Shown: positions 42,074-54,693, numbered from the stretch's first letter. The stretch: 64,000 bases of DNA from Collybia mongolica (GCA_013420905.1 JAAXNY010000015.1:248001-312000); one strand, 5' to 3'. Notes: generated from the letters alone by a model not told the origin. Numbers and translations: made by a program.

Positions 42074-45000
42074 TCACCTATGCAACTTCCGGTGTGACAT
42101 AGTAGTTTGTGGTAGCGCCGGCGCTATCCCCTCCTCAGTGTTCTCACTAGAGCTTGACTCTGAATCAGACTGATCCAATTGGACTCTGTCAAAAGTATAG
42201 TCACGCTCCTTGTAAACTTGCCTATTAGCGGGATCTTTCGATTCCACTAAAGCATTTAGTGTTTCGCTAGAGATGTCTATTAGATCTTGCAGATTATCCG
42301 GCAGTTCAATTGTACTCCTAGCAAAATAGGGAATAACCCTAAACGCCCCCACTTTATGCTGCCACACCGATCCATCCATTTCGCAAACAATATAGGCTCC
42401 CCCGCGGTTTCGTCTCAGGACTATCATTGGTCCCAGGTACCGTGGCTTCAGCTTTTTATCGAGCGAACTTTCGACCTCGGTATTTCTAACTAGTACTAAA
42501 CTTCCTGGTTTGAAATCATAGTCTCTGATGGTCGCGCTGTGATCCTTCTCATACTGTAATAGTCTCCTTCGTTTTTCTATATTGATACGTTTCCTCATAT
42601 CGGCCACATGCTGGACGTGCTTAGCTAGAGCCTGCGCTCTAAACCCAATGAGTTCCTCTGTAGTCAATATTTTTCCTGGTAACTTTACTAACCAAGTGGC
42701 TTCAATAATATCTAATGGTAAGGTTGGGTGCGCGCCCGTAATCATAAAATAGGGGGAGCAACCCGTCCCTTTCCATATAGTAATTCTGTCAGCCCACATT
42801 ACATGGTGGAAGAAGTAGTACCACTTCTTTACATCACCACCTGTAGCTTTGAAGACAGCTTGACGCACATCCCAATGTGCGCGCTCGGCGATCCCATTTC
42901 CTTTGGAATTGTATGGTGATATACTTATTCCTGTAATACCATACTTGGATTCCAGCCACGCTTTGGCTGCGACAAAGGCAGGACCATTATCCGTTACAAT
43001 TTCCGTTAGGGAACCCCATCTACAAATTACTTCTTCGAACAGCCACCTTCCCAAGGTCTTGCCATCCTCAGATTTGAGGGGCGCGCCTTCCATCCACGAA
43101 GACAGTGCACATCTTCCTTGGACAATGTATTTATAACCGTTAGACGATGGGCTCATATACATGGTGTCCGCATGCAACACTTGGAATATAGACGGCGTGT
43201 GGGTTATGACAGGAGGGATTCTCAACAAAGTTAAGAGCCTTGTCTGACAGATGTGACATGACTTCACATACCATGATACATCGCGTTCCATTTCTGGCCA
43301 CCAAAATCTTTTATCTATTAAGGACTTTGTTGCATAGAAACCCCTATGTCCAACAGAATCGTGAGACGCCTTCATCATATATGTTCGGTGATTTTTATCA
43401 ACAACAAGCTGGTGCGCGCTATCGATATTTTTCCTATACATCCTGCCTTCTGGATCCAAAAAGAAATTAGACGCCTGCCTTGCAAACTTTAGGTAGGCGC
43501 GATCTGTCATTCCTTTTGGTCTCTTTTGTGGTCTTTTTAACCATTCTTTTATTAAAGGTAGGTTTTTATCCTGTTCCTGCGCCGTAGGTGTTCGTTTAGA
43601 CTCGTCATATACTTCCCTTACATTAGGGTCATATTTAAACTTTTCATCGGGTATGACAGTAGTATTTACAAGTTGCTTTAGATAAGCTTCTCTTTGAATA
43701 CCGAACCATCCTAAACCTAAGTGCTGTTTTACTTCTCCAATAAATGCTGCTTCACCAGCCCAGGCATTGTTTACTTCAACTTCAAAATCAGAGATTTCCT
43801 TCGCAAGTTGGAATAAATATCCGCCGCGCATGTTGATCTCCTCTTTAAAATCTGACAGCTCCAAAGGGTCATCTAACCCTTCCGTTGGGTTGATAAACTT
43901 TAAAGGACCTGAGGGTTCGTCGTAACCATCGTCTGGGTCCGGGTAGACAGGATCCCCTAGCCGCACGTCTCGTCTTGACAGACCATCTGGGCCAAAGCCT
44001 TTACCAGCTTTATGAACCAGAGTAAAGTGGAACATAAGTATCCTATCAATCCACCTATTTACCGTTGCATTAGGTCCTAGACTTGGGTTTGATAACATCC
44101 CCTTAATGTACTTTGCATCCGTTTCCACTACCAAATTTCGTACTCCAATAAACCAATAATAACATGCCATTAGAACTCTCATCAATCCAAATAGCTCTCG
44201 TTTGGGTTGTGAGAAGCGCGCTTCGCGCTCATTCAGAGTTATTGAGTCAAATCTAGCATAGTGCTTTCTTCCAGGTATATCAGGGTCTTCCTGATAGATA
44301 TAGTAGCCTACGGCTTTCCATGATGTATCTACTGACAATACCACTGGCGTATTCCAGGTGTAATTAATTGGACGGAGCGCGGGGCTATTTTTAAGTGTGT
44401 CTAACAATAGCTGCTGCGCTTCTTCTTGCTCAGGCCCCCATATCCAAGGTTCACTACTTCTAGTTAACTTTTGAATTGGTTGGCCTATACGAGCGAAGTC
44501 CTTAATGAAATTCCTGCATACACCAATAGTTCCCATGTAAGCGCGTACTTCACTGACATCTTTGCATGGTCCCCATCTTTCAACTACACCGATTCTATCT
44601 GTAGTAGGTTTTCGTCCTTCATAGGTACATCTATGTCCTACCACTAGAATTTCACTTGCGCATAACATAGACTTATATCCTGAAAACGTTCCTCCAGAAT
44701 ACTTCATTCTCTGTACGACGCGATTTACATTTTGCATATGTTCCCAGAAGAAGCGCCTAACACCTGGAGCACCAGGTAGCTCTTCTTCTGTTCCGTCCGG
44801 CAGTTCGTAGCGCGTTGCTGGACCGCGCACGGGTACATCATCAATGTAGGGTATTGTAACATGTGGTACCTCATCCTGTAGGATGTATGTGACATCATCA
44901 TGAAATATTGGAACTGAATTCGTCCATCCCATAGGAAGTGTTACTAGTCTCAGTGCGCCAAACGGTGTTTGGAACGTGGTTAGATCGCGCGAGGTTTCTG

Positions 45001-45631
45001 CTAAAGGCCTCTCATCGTATCCTACATATAGATCCATCATTCCGCCACAAGCGCGCCCTGCAAAGTGTTCTGCTAGTTCTTCAGTAGTGGGTGGTAAGCC
45101 CGAGTGTGCTATTGTGACTGCATTCAGCGGTTCTAGACTATGTACAATTCTAAGCTTCTTTCCTGGGCCTTTCTTTAATACGGTAAACCATCTAGACCTA
45201 TATGATGAATTGGATCTCTCATAGACTCCTGCATCAATTTTAGTTTTGATGATTTTACAAACATCTTCATAGATCCCTGGTGGGATTCTAATGTTCCTTT
45301 CTGTCCATGGCGTATGTGGGACTACTGGTATCTCGACGGGAGGAAAATATTCCTTCTTAAAGCTACCGCGCTCACTATCATTCCAAGCAAAACCATCATT
45401 ATGTTTGCACATAAAGTCGTGGATTATATCCATCTCTTTAGGTTTTAAGAAGCTCTCTTCTTCGTGTACCCTTTGGAATTCCGCGCGCCTTTCCTCAGTA
45501 TACCTTCCAGTTGGTTTAAACGGAGGTGGGTTAGGCGTTAGAACTGGTAGGGCCGCTAAAGGGTCACCCTTTATATCTCTGATAATTCTAAATTTATCAG
45601 GCAGGTCCGCCAGTGTTGGTTTTGTTTTCAA
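42074..45631 (-). CDS. pol: Pol polyprotein: RT, RNase H, integrase (element C)
   Basis: 1185 codons, intact and identical in protein sequence to the pol of element A (31907-35464). RT YIDD, RNase H SVDTS and VETDAK, integrase HHCC finger and D-D-E residues are all present. At DNA level I noticed only isolated differences, such as CCGATT against CTGATT near the 3-prime end. Identity of the two inverted copies contrasts with the diverged flanks and points to recent homogenisation. Confidence 0.94.
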   Translation of the reverse strand: MKTKPTLADLPDKFRIIRDIKGDPLAALPVLTPNPPPFKPTGRYTEERRAEFQRVHEEESFLKPKEMDIIHDFMCKHNDGFAWNDSERGSFKKEYFPPVEIPVVPHTPWTERNIRIPPGIYEDVCKIIKTKIDAGVYERSNSSYRSRWFTVLKKGPGKKLRIVHSLEPLNAVTIAHSGLPPTTEELAEHFAGRACGGMMDLYVGYDERPLAETSRDLTTFQTPFGALRLVTLPMGWTNSVPIFHDDVTYILQDEVPHVTIPYIDDVPVRGPATRYELPDGTEEELPGAPGVRRFFWEHMQNVNRVVQRMKYSGGTFSGYKSMLCASEILVVGHRCTYEGRKPTTDRIGVVERWGPCKDVSEVRAYMGTIGVCRNFIKDFARIGQPIQKLTRSSEPWIWGPEQEEAQQLLLDTLKNSPALRPINYTWNTPVVLSVDTSWKAVGYYIYQEDPDIPGRKHYARFDSITLNEREARFSQPKRELFGLMRVLMACYYWFIGVRNLVVETDAKYIKGMLSNPSLGPNATVNRWIDRILMFHFTLVHKAGKGFGPDGLSRRDVRLGDPVYPDPDDGYDEPSGPLKFINPTEGLDDPLELSDFKEEINMRGGYLFQLAKEISDFEVEVNNAWAGEAAFIGEVKQHLGLGWFGIQREAYLKQLVNTTVIPDEKFKYDPNVREVYDESKRTPTAQEQDKNLPLIKEWLKRPQKRPKGMTDRAYLKFARQASNFFLDPEGRMYRKNIDSAHQLVVDKNHRTYMMKASHDSVGHRGFYATKSLIDKRFWWPEMERDVSWYVKSCHICQTRLLTLLRIPPVITHTPSIFQVLHADTMYMSPSSNGYKYIVQGRCALSSWMEGAPLKSEDGKTLGRWLFEEVICRWGSLTEIVTDNGPAFVAAKAWLESKYGITGISISPYNSKGNGIAERAHWDVRQAVFKATGGDVKKWYYFFHHVMWADRITIWKGTGCSPYFMITGAHPTLPLDIIEATWLVKLPGKILTTEELIGFRAQALAKHVQHVADMRKRINIEKRRRLLQYEKDHSATIRDYDFKPGSLVLVRNTEVESSLDKKLKPRYLGPMIVLRRNRGGAYIVCEMDGSVWQHKVGAFRVIPYFARSTIELPDNLQDLIDISSETLNALVESKDPANRQVYKERDYTFDRVQLDQSDSESSSSENTEEGIAPALPQTTMSHRKLHR

Positions 45632-46073
45632 ATGTACTGGTTTATACTGTACTTCTTTCCTACTAGCTGATCCATGGGCTCAATATTACACTTTTCACTT
45701 GTTGCAGTTCCAAGACCGCGCTTGTTGGTGCCAATTTGCCACTGCTTTAATTTACTTAAAGCTTTATCGATCATGGGCTGTTCTTGAGTGTATGTCATAG
45801 GTCTAGTGGGTGTACTTGCTGGGTCGCTGCTGTTCTGCTCGTAGTTTATTACTGGTCCATCGCGCTCATCTACGGAAGCCAAGTACGTGGCTAGTAATTC
45901 GCGTTCAGGTACTGTACTATTCATGTTCACATCACTTCTAGACAAAAAGACATCTCTAAGTTCTTTGTGACCAAAATTCCGTTTATCAGTAGGGTGTCTA
46001 TAACCCGTTATAATAAAGTTTCCGTTCTCATCTTCAGCAATTTCTACGGCTAGCTCTCCTTGATCACTTTGGA
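45628..46073 (-). CDS. pol leader frame (element C)
   Basis: Frame between protease and RT, matching 31465-31910. It is -1 to protease and -1 to pol, and ends at TGA overlapping the first codon of the pol frame. No domain recognised. Confidence 0.6.
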
Positions 46074-47279
46074 TTAATTCATCGAAGGCCGAAAATCCTG
46101 CTCCGGTTGTCTTTTCAACAGCTTAGGCGGTGATCCCTTTGCATGGGTAGGGATAGTACACCTTTGTCCCGTGTTAGGGTCCGTGATAGTGACTACTTGT
46201 CCCCCGTCCTGAGCATTTTTGATCTGACTTTCCGTGAGTGTATCAAACGGTCTCCCGAGCAATACTTTGTATGCGGGTGAATTTATGATATGTACTTGGA
46301 GGTAGATGGCCATGTCATTAAACAAGAAAGGAACATTGTGCGCTAATCCCGCTGTTTTCTCAACTTGTTTATTAGCACTCTGCATGTGTATGACAACGTC
46401 CGGATCCCATGAAATATCTAAGTCTAAAGCTGTTTGTTTAGCCATTGATACTATTTGGGATCCCCCATCTAATAAAGATTCCTCTGTTCCTACCCCATTT
46501 ATTACTGGATATACTGCGCGCAAAGAGGCCGATTCTTTTGCTACATACAACTGTTTGGGCTCTTCCCCAGCTGGTAAAGATTCTAAATACTGTAGGACTG
46601 GGTCTCCGCATATTATAGATCCCTTAGGTATTCCGCCGCGGTCATACTCCGAGATGAAGAAAGACTGGAATGGGATTGACTCTACTGGTAGCGCGTCATG
46701 CCGTAAGTAGTTATCATCAAGTTCCCAGTCCCCTCCAAAGGGTAAGACGTCTTCCTCATCTATTCCGTTTATTTGCAAGTTAGCATCCCTTTGGGTGAGG
46801 GACTTACGTCTGGCAGTTACAATATTCTTTATCCCATCTCTAATGGTTTTTGACGAGCCCATTAACTCTCCCGTGGTCAATGTGATAGGGTTGTCTAACA
46901 CTTTAGCAATTATATCGCCACCTTTTAATTTTACTTCTATCGGGGACTTAGTTTCATAAGTCGGACCGCGCTTAGTGTTAAAATTAGGTAGCGGATCAAC
47001 TGGTTCAGGGTTGCGTTCCGTTCTCCAGGGTATGTAGGGTACCACGGGCACATCGATGTAGGGTAATTCTTTTCGTACTGGAGACTTTACTGATGGTTCA
47101 ACAAATTTTACTTTCTTTTTCCTAGGAGACGGCGCTACCAACTCCTCCTCACTACTATCCTGACTACTCTCCGAATCGTTACTTTCTTGACGACTATTTC
47201 TGTTTTTATTTCGGTCCTCTGGCTGTCTCTTGGAACGCAACCTAGTCGTAGGTCTAGCGTGTTCCTTAGCCTCCTTCAT
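46074..47279 (-). CDS. Retropepsin-like protease (element C)
   Basis: 401 residues; basic Ser-rich N-terminus, then retropepsin with LLDGGSQIV and KVLLGRPFD. Starts five bases after the gag TAG, in the -1 frame. It lacks the CpG-type substitutions of the older A copy (for example WRTERNPEPVDPLPNF against the A version with Leu at the first Pro of DPLP). Confidence 0.84.
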   Translation of the reverse strand: MKEAKEHARPTTRLRSKRQPEDRNKNRNSRQESNDSESSQDSSEEELVAPSPRKKKVKFVEPSVKSPVRKELPYIDVPVVPYIPWRTERNPEPVDPLPNFNTKRGPTYETKSPIEVKLKGGDIIAKVLDNPITLTTGELMGSSKTIRDGIKNIVTARRKSLTQRDANLQINGIDEEDVLPFGGDWELDDNYLRHDALPVESIPFQSFFISEYDRGGIPKGSIICGDPVLQYLESLPAGEEPKQLYVAKESASLRAVYPVINGVGTEESLLDGGSQIVSMAKQTALDLDISWDPDVVIHMQSANKQVEKTAGLAHNVPFLFNDMAIYLQVHIINSPAYKVLLGRPFDTLTESQIKNAQDGGQVVTITDPNTGQRCTIPTHAKGSPPKLLKRQPEQDFRPSMN

Positions 47280-47284
47280 CGGAC

Positions 47285-48115
47285 CTAATTGAAACCCGAC
47301 TCTTTAACCTTGTTTTGGTTATTGAGTTCTGCTACCTGCCCTAATAAAGTACTCATTTGTGCTTGTAAGGCTACTATGTCAGGATTCGGCGCGCTCTTTG
47401 CTGTAGGATTATAGTTATTATTTATATATTCCTGTTTCTGCATCTGAGGCGGTACTGGCAACGCAGTTTGCGCGCTCTGTTGTCCTAACATTTGTTGCGC
47501 TTGAAATTGTGCCATTTGTGCCATTATGGCTTTCAAGGTTCCAATGTCGTTACTATTGTCTACTGCATTATGTGACTGCATAACGGACAATACTCCTGGA
47601 GCGGGTCCTTCCGTGACATCTCCGTAATAAAGGGCCGCTACCTTCTTTGAATGGAAGTGTTCCACTTTATCTTTCAATGATACCGTTTCTGGTTCTCTTG
47701 GAATATATGATCCGTCTGGTAAGCATACTCCTCCATTTGCGTTGGTTTTTATTTTCCCTTCTTCAAAATGTTTCTGTTTCTTGGGACAGGCCATGATGAA
47801 GTGTCCGGGTGCAAAACAGTAGTGACATTTATATGCATTTGGTCTTTGTGGTTGTCCTTCTTTAGGCTTTCCGTACTGATTCTGATACTGATGCTGCTGG
47901 GGTGCGCTATTCGTGGCATGGTTCTGAACAGTTGCTTGTTGAAGCGCTTTCATTACATCCTCGAATCCACTCCTCGTATTCTTCTCATTTACTTGGAGAC
48001 GGTCTAACAAATTAAATATTTGTGGTTTTATTTTATCCATCTCTACTTTGATTTTGGGCGCTGCTGTTGCTGTTACGGACGTTATAAACGATCTATTCAT
48101 GTCTGGAATATTCAT
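47285..48115 (-). CDS. gag: Gag, nucleocapsid part with CCHC zinc knuckle (element C)
   Basis: 276 codons with CHYCFAPGHFIMAC zinc knuckle and a Gln-rich C-terminal half. Same frame as the capsid part, from which it is separated by TGA stops at the position shared with element A and at a second site (GCG TGA CGA, where A reads GCG CGA CGA). Confidence 0.83.
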   Translation of the reverse strand: MNIPDMNRSFITSVTATAAPKIKVEMDKIKPQIFNLLDRLQVNEKNTRSGFEDVMKALQQATVQNHATNSAPQQHQYQNQYGKPKEGQPQRPNAYKCHYCFAPGHFIMACPKKQKHFEEGKIKTNANGGVCLPDGSYIPREPETVSLKDKVEHFHSKKVAALYYGDVTEGPAPGVLSVMQSHNAVDNSNDIGTLKAIMAQMAQFQAQQMLGQQSAQTALPVPPQMQKQEYINNNYNPTAKSAPNPDIVALQAQMSTLLGQVAELNNQNKVKESGFN

Positions 48116-48229
48116 GTTGGCTACACCTTCAGAAATGCTGATTGCAGTTGCTATAACTTCCTCCAGATCGTACTGATCCCCTTTTCGTCACGCGAGCGCG
48201 GCGGCTTCAGCAATAGTATTAGGATCTGC

Positions 48230-48796
48230 TCAGTTGTTTGTAGCAACGGCTTGTCCTGCCTGTGTAGCATTAGACTGATTATTCCCTAGCAGGGTTAGCC
48301 TTCCTTGTACTTGGGATCTGAAGACTTCGTCTAGACATCCCAAGAACTTGGTAACTAATTCTCGGTTAGAGATAATAGGTGGCCTGACTCCCAAGAGTTT
48401 AATAGATTCTGCTTTGAATTCATGCTTCAGCTTTTTCAGCGCGGCCTCATCAGTTACTCCAATACGTGGGTTGGCGCGACACACTGCTTCTAACTTGGCT
48501 ACTGATCCTTCTACTTGATCGAGTGCTTCCGGATAACTAGAGATCAACTCTGTCTTGAAATCCGTCCAAGTGCCTGTCTTATAGTGGTCTAATGCCCTCC
48601 ACTCATTCTCTGATTGTAGGTCTGCATATTTTCCTAACATTAACTTCTTTTCTTCATCATTTGTAATGTTACACTCCTTCCATAGGACCTCCATTCGCTC
48701 CAGAAACCGGATTAAACCCGTGGGCTCTTTTCCTTTGAATACTGGTGCATCACAGACGCCTGGTTGGGGCATATATTTACGAGGGGGTTCAGTCAT
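48230..48796 (-). CDS. gag: Gag, capsid part (element C)
   Basis: 188-residue capsid-like frame (FKGKEPTGLIRFLERME, WTDFKTELISSYPEAL, RELVTKFLGCLDEV). It ends in the same TGA as element A. Upstream, 48797-49229 is leader sequence to the primer-binding site. Confidence 0.82.
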   Translation of the reverse strand: MTEPPRKYMPQPGVCDAPVFKGKEPTGLIRFLERMEVLWKECNITNDEEKKLMLGKYADLQSENEWRALDHYKTGTWTDFKTELISSYPEALDQVEGSVAKLEAVCRANPRIGVTDEAALKKLKHEFKAESIKLLGVRPPIISNRELVTKFLGCLDEVFRSQVQGRLTLLGNNQSNATQAGQAVATNN

Positions 48797-49229
48797 GATT
48801 ACTGAATGGTTCTGAGTAGCTAACGAGTTCGGGTTTGCTACTGGGTTTACTACGGACGATCTTCCGCGCGCTACTGGTCTACTAGTAGTCGATATGTTTC
48901 CTAAGGGCTCTGGGGTTCTAAATACTTGCCTTGGTCCTGAAGATCCAAAGGCTGGTTGTGAAGATCCTCGTGTGCGCGCTCGCCTAGGAGGTGGTAACGA
49001 CTCTGTTACTCCAGCGTTTTGCGAATTTTTAGTCTGCCGCGTTTTTGTAGCTACTTGTCTTGCAAGTGGCTGATTAGTTAGTCTGTTTGACGAGCTGGCT
49101 TGTGGGCGTGGCTCTTGAGACAGATTGACTAAACTTTCTCCGCTCTACTTCAATTTGTAGACGACGTTACTCGTCTTGGTATAATATTTTTCAAAGAAAG
49201 ATGCTCTCTTTAGACTATTCAAAACTCTG

Positions 49230-49249
49230 AACCCTCGCAGTGGGCTCCA
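49230..49249 (-). promoter_or_regulatory. tRNA primer-binding site (element C)
   Basis: On the minus strand starts TGGAGCCCACTGCGAGGG, two bases from the 5-prime LTR end. Same site as element B apart from one CpG-type change. Confidence 0.72.
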
Positions 49250-49251
49250 GA

Positions 49252-50474
49252 TGAAAGGGGGCTCCTGGGCTATGAGTGCGCTGATGCTATGTAATGTAAT
49301 CCCTCACACACACACACACCAAACCTAACAATCAACACACGAACAGTAGGAATCACCTGTTTTGAGTTCGGGTTCAAGTGCTTAGAAGCACTAAGCTTTG
49401 AATAGTACTAGCCAAAGCCCTTTCCAATGATCTCTCAACAGGTTCGATTTAGACAAAAGCTTCAACACAGGTTCAAAAACCTGCTAGGTATATTTATAAT
49501 ATCTCTCGATCCAATAGACTGAGTACCAAGTGTACGTTCAATTATTAATGATCCCAAGCGGATCTATAAGTCCAAGCGACTTATCAAACAATACAGTGCC
49601 AAGTGCACTAAGGCCAAGTGCCTAGTAATTCCAACAGACAATACGGTACTAAGTTCCAAGTGAACTAAGTTTCTTTAATTCTGTAGTTCTTCAATCAATT
49701 CCAATCTAGACACGTTGAAGCAATCTGATCCTTAATTCGGGCACGCAATAGTGTTTTAACAAATGTGATTTGTATACTGTACTCTATAGTCGCGCGAAGT
49801 GGGGGCAAGATTCCTTGCCTTAGCGCTACTTATCTACAGTCTATTTATAGTGTACAAACTAAATATCATACGGAATTGTAAATTTTACACGGAACTGCGC
49901 TCCCGCGCGCCAAGGATCTGTATTCAATGCTGATGCGTCCTCTACAACTTGGCGCGCGCGCCATGCATGCCAATTATGCCGTTTACTGGTTACTTATCAA
50001 ATATTGAAAGAGCTGGCTAAACTCTTATCAAGTCGCGACCGCGCGCTCCGTTATTTAAAACAGCGCGGCACTGTCATTTACTCCTCCTGATTGTCCCGGT
50101 TGCTATTCACGGGGTCCCGTCGCTTCCAGTAGTTAACACCAAGTACCCCCGACTAGGATCGGGTTGTGCAAGTCCCAAATTTACAATTACTTCTCCTATT
50201 AATGATGATCCCCGGACTAATGATATCATACTACAACGGTTACTTATGAACTAAGACACCGAGGTTGTAACCGGGCATGGTGAATAGGACTAATAATAGA
50301 CCGTACTCATAGTCCTCTGTACTGATAGTGTATTATCCATTAGACTAGTTCACTCTGATTAGCCGTCTTGGAGCTCGACTCTAATCCTTTATTACCGTTT
50401 ACTTGGTTATTAGAAATGATACTAATAGCCTTACTTGTCGACTTTACAAGTGCAAACAATTTCGGGCCCTATCA
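49252..50474 (-). repeat. 5-prime LTR of element C
   Basis: 1223 bp; five bases longer than the other LTR because GTACTGTACTC near 49777 carries an extra GTACT. The minus-strand TATAAATA at 49842-49849 is a plausible core promoter. Confidence 0.92.
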
Positions 50475-51240
50475 ACGGGGAACCTTAATGTTCTCCTTCT
50501 CCTTGTGACTACAGGTGATTGGTCCTTCAATAAGGAGACGACTAGTCACTGGTCCAGAGACAGCAGCACTAGCCGTAGCACCGGAATCAATGACCATATT
50601 CTTGAGTAAAGAAGAGACGCCATTGAGTATGTTGCGCACTGACAGCGTGGTAGCTAAAAAGAAACATACCGAGTCAGTACCAGACATTTCAATGTCACCG
50701 TCATATTCACTGCCAGCAATGACCTCGCCTGGAATAGTGGTACCATCCACATCACCACCAGTAGCAGGGACCTAGTACCAGAAAACCATGGTTTAAAGAA
50801 CAGTACAGTACAAGATGAGGTAAAAAGCACGCACCGCGGTTTGAGACAGGTGCTCAGTGCGGACCTTTTCACGGTGACAGTGAATAGCGGCAGTAAGAGT
50901 CACAATGTTATGGTAAACAGGCTCTTGAAGTAACTCGGGGTATACATGTTGTAGTCCCTGGAATGCCTTACGGACACCAAAGATAACATTCTGCCAGGAC
51001 CGCTCTGTCAAAACCATTTTGGACTCAGTCAGGAGTAGCTGTAAATTGTAAAAGTTGGTTACAAAAACGGTGTTTTAAAAGTTTAATTGGTAAAAAGTGT
51101 ACCGCGGTTTTGCCTAACTTCTGGACGCTGACCCTTTGTTCAACAAGGGTGTCCATTGATAAACGAGCTTGAAAGGTGTTCCACTGAGCTTGGACCATCT
51201 TGAAGTTCTCAATGTCTTGATAGTTGGGGGGGCTAGTCAT
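50475..51240 (-). pseudogene. antisense accessory gene 2 of element A, 5-prime part
   Basis: Minus-strand exons 1-3 of accessory gene 2 starting at ATG 51240, matching 40546-41320 of element C with scattered transitions. It is interrupted by element C; the rest is at 35611-36230. Confidence 0.8.
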
Positions 51241-51811
51241 AATGATGCAGAGGAAATTGGTTCTTCAAACCAGAACGTTGTAAAGAGAGTATAATAGAGT
51301 CAGGCAATGTCTTTGGACAAAAAGCACAGCCAGTGCCCTTTTTATACCTCTACGACTAGAGAAGCACTACCCAGGCTCTCATTCATTGCGTGCGTTCTAC
51401 CCCCAGAAAAATCTATACATTTCAACTGAACAGGTCCAAGACGCGTGCCTAATTGAAATGCTGGGCCCAATTGAAAAAGGAGCTCCGTAAAAATTCATGT
51501 GGAGCGCGGCAGTGTCCGCATGACAACTGGGACAGTTGTTGTCAGTGTTGAGGGGGAGATGGGTATAAGAAAAATCAATTTGGAAAAACCTACCAAGGTT
51601 ACAAGGATTGAAATAGATTGTCTATAAAAAGTCAGTGATTGTGCCATGGTCTTAATGATTGAGAGAATTGCACCAGAATTAAACCATACTATTTATAACT
51701 TAAGTAGCTGGGGCAAGGGCAGAAGCTTTCTTATGAAGACAATAGAACAACGGTCAAACCAATTGTATTGTTTATAGTCCGAGGGACTGTATGTAAGACA
51801 AGTGTTGGACT

Positions 51812-54374
51812 TCAATTAATAAAATTGAAGCCCAACAAAAGGCGGGGGAACTTAGGTAGCAGTAATAAAAGGGCCAGAGGCCCGGGAAAACACATATAGA
51901 TAAAAACGTAGGTGGGGGGGGCGCGGCGCGGCTTCTCCTCCTCGCTGTCAGGCATGGACGAAGAGGAACTTGACAACAAAGAACCGTCATCAACCTCTGC
52001 TTCTTCCTCCAAGGGCGGCCAAGGGAGATTCTGGAAATCCGCATAGAAGAGCAGAGCGCTCTCCATGGCTGGCGTAGTCAGCAAGAGGTTTTGAAGGCCC
52101 TCCAGGCCTTCCTCCTCATACAACCTACCGATGGTACCAACTATGCGCGCCAACAAGGAGTTGTGCATTTCAAGCGTGTGGTTAGCGGCCTGAATGACCT
52201 CCGTGGCAAGAGTGTCCGCGTCGCCTAGCTGAGCATAGGCTTCAGCAACTGCTAGTAGAATAAGTAAAATCATTAGTAAACAAAAAGACAGAAAGAAAAT
52301 GGCTTACTAGAAATGCCCGCACCAAGCATAGGCCCCAGATCCTCACAAAGCCTAGCGCGCTTCTGGGGAGTGAGACTGAAGCTGCACTTCCCCTTCTTGG
52401 CAGTGGTGCATTCAACGCATGGTTTACCCCAACTCTTGAAGGAGCACTTGATGTTGCCGCGGGTGGCGCACATCGTGCAAGGATAGCCCACCTAGTAAGA
52501 ATGATCAGTAACAAGAAATAAAAGAGTAACAAACATATGGTAGAGCACCAAGGCGCAAGGTCAGCCAGCAGGGAGGTAATAGGGGATTGTAGCAGCGTCA
52601 GCTCCCGGTTGGGAACCAGCGCGTGCTTGTGGCATGTTGCCTGAACCCTATCCCTAGAACAAGTGGTCTTATGTGACCAACGAGGAGAAGGGGCCGCGGG
52701 AGGTAACAACTCCGCGAATCCCTCTTGAGCCAACTGGCGCGCAATCTCTTCATTAAAGAGCCGAAGCTCGGGGACCTCAACCTTAACCGGCGGCTGCCCA
52801 GAGGACTAAAGAGATAAAAATGAGTAAAAGTAAATGAGTTCAAAAGAGAAAAGAGACATACAGGACCTGCTTCCGAGGGATGCAGCGCGGCATCACTGCC
52901 AGCCCCCTGGGCGCGTGACATGTTGGACTAGAATTTTGAAATCAAGTCAGGAATAATGTGAAACTCGTGAAGTAAAGGATGGTATATACCTGGGGAACCG
53001 CGCGGCCTTTGCCCTTGGACCCTGTGTTACGCTTCTGCTTGAGGGGCTATTGAAATAAGTCAACCACAGAAGAAAAGTAATAAAAAGCAGTGATAGACAA
53101 ACCACTGGTACCAAGACCGGGGAGTGCGCCAGCAAGGGCGCGGCGGACCAACTGTCCTGGTACTGATGATAACGGCGCGGCGTGCCAACCATGCGAGGGG
53201 GGACGAGGATGTTACGGCTGTTTAGGCCTTATCCTCTAAGTCAATCCAATATATTGTTCGTTCGTTCTTAGACCGTTGAATTCTGTAAGTCCAACGTCTA
53301 TTGACTCCCTCAGTAGGGCTAAAGTCAAGTTATCGGGTTATCTGATCAAGGATGCACTACCCCCTTCGTAAGGCGGATAGGATCGAGTTCGCGTCGAGAA
53401 GATAGATGAATAAGGTTGATTCAGCTAGGTCAAGCTAAAGAGCTAACTAACTAAAGTATCCCTATATATACATAGTAGTCTGATAAGCGTTGTTTACGCT
53501 ATTTGTTGTAGATAAAGATGAGTAAGCTATCAAAGAGAATGAGTAAGAAAGCTTAGTAAGTATGAGAAAAGAGATGCATATGGAGGTATCGAAAGATAAG
53601 GTCGATAAACGTCTGTCAGTCAGTAGTATGTAAGAGAAAGAAGAAAAGAAGTGTTAGGTTGAACAGATAGGGGAATTTGTAACAGAGGAAAGTATCCCAA
53701 AAGATACTTTCACCATTGTCGTGCTCAAAGTGCGACCCCACCTGGTCCAGGACTTGCTCCACAGTGGGAGCCTGGCCCTAAAGTAAAAGGTAGTCAGCTT
53801 GACAAGGGCAGGCAGAGTAAAGAAGTAAACAAGTCCTTTACCAGAAGAATGGAATTGTTGCCCAGGTCAGTTGATATGACTGTACACCAGGAAGACCACG
53901 AAGCCTCGCGTGCGTCAACTGGGATGGGCATCACTTGAAGGTGAAGCGCGCGCAGGAGGAGAATAGCCGGATATGGCAGTGAAAAATGCATGCCACGGAC
54001 CACGCCAGTGATGGCATCCTGAGACCAGTAAATAAGTAAATTAGTGAAAGGTTTTAATAAGTAAAAGATGGGCGTACGATGAGCATGGAGCAGTGATTGA
54101 CGAAGTCAATCAAGTCATCGAGGTCAAGGGGGCCCTGATGGTCCATACGGGGCGCGAGCTCCTTGGCCATAATAATCCACCCTTGCTCCATGGCAATGAA
54201 GACGTCGCCCTCGGCATCTTCAAGGAGGTCGGAAAATGAAGGGATCGGCTGGTCCACATAGACCATAGTGGGGGAACAGCCCTCAGTCGGTAAAATCGCA
54301 GCAGAGAGCGAGAGGGACAGCGCGGAAGGCGAGCACAGGGCATGAGCCATGGCAGAAGTGGGAGTAGAAGACAT
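51812..54374 (-). pseudogene. antisense accessory gene 1 of element A, interrupted by a solo LTR
   Basis: Minus-strand copy of the gene at 37898-39972, ATG at 54374, same exon order. The cysteine array reads CTMCATRGNIKC and CVECTTAKKGKC, so the extra middle Cys is lost but the six array positions remain. Arg-to-His/Cys changes against C reflect CpG decay. A 475-bp solo LTR at 53210-53684 splits exon 3. Confidence 0.8.
53210..53684 (+). mobile_element. solo LTR, TGTTACG...TGTAACA type
   Basis: 475 bp, bounded by TGTTACGG and TTTGTAACA, with a 5-bp GAGGA duplication at 53205-53209 and 53685-53689. An internal TATATATA occurs near 53464. It has no coding capacity and no similarity to the A/B/C LTRs. 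The termini resemble Copia-type LTRs, but with no internal region the superfamily is inference; orientation is arbitrary. Confidence 0.82.
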
Positions 54375-54693
54375 ATTTGTTTAGAGGAGTTGGAGTGTTT
54401 GAGCGATGTGAATAGCAAAGAAATTTAGAAATGGGCTATAAAGTCCAAATTGTCTAAAACTTAGCAAGGGCACGAGCTTTTTAAAACGCACAACCCTGCA
54501 TTGCGAAGCTCTAAAGGACAAGCAGGAGTACCGATCTCTTGCTGAAGTGTCAGAAACATAACGAGAGAAAGGTTCAGATGACTGAAATATCTGTAAAGCA
54601 ATGTCCAAATGTCAAGTACTCTCTCAGGAGACGTATATAACTGTCACAATCCTGATGGGAAGTAAACCTCTGGGCTCGATCCCAACATTGCGC

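Larger units (their letters stand above)
36231..50474 (-). mobile_element. Ty3/gypsy element C (family 1), full-length, nested in element A
   Basis: 14,244 bp with LTRs of 1218 bp (36231-37448) and 1223 bp (49252-50474). The target duplication is ACGG at 50475-50478, seen as ATGG at 36227-36230 after a CpG change. On the minus strand, in order: primer-binding site, gag, protease, leader, pol. On the plus strand, between pol and the 3-prime LTR: accessory genes 2 and 1. The two LTRs differ at more than a dozen positions, nearly all transitions and many at CpG. The copy is therefore older than B. Confidence 0.92.
14612..54693 (+). mobile_element. Ty3/gypsy element A (family 1), interrupted by B, C and a solo LTR; 3-prime end displaced
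   Basis: Host-gene-disrupting LTR retrotransposon with gag, protease and pol on the plus strand and two accessory genes on the minus strand. Order: partial 5-prime LTR 14612-15391; gag 15693-17204; protease 17210-18415; element B insertion; a second protease-region copy from 30466; pol 31907-35464; accessory gene 2 (split by element C); accessory gene 1 (split by a solo LTR). It stops at D1 (54694). Its remaining 3-prime UTR and 3-prime LTR are at 62062-61020, now in reverse orientation after an inversion. The internal tract 30466-36230 is nearly identical to element C while the flanking A sequence is more diverged. Confidence 0.85.
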
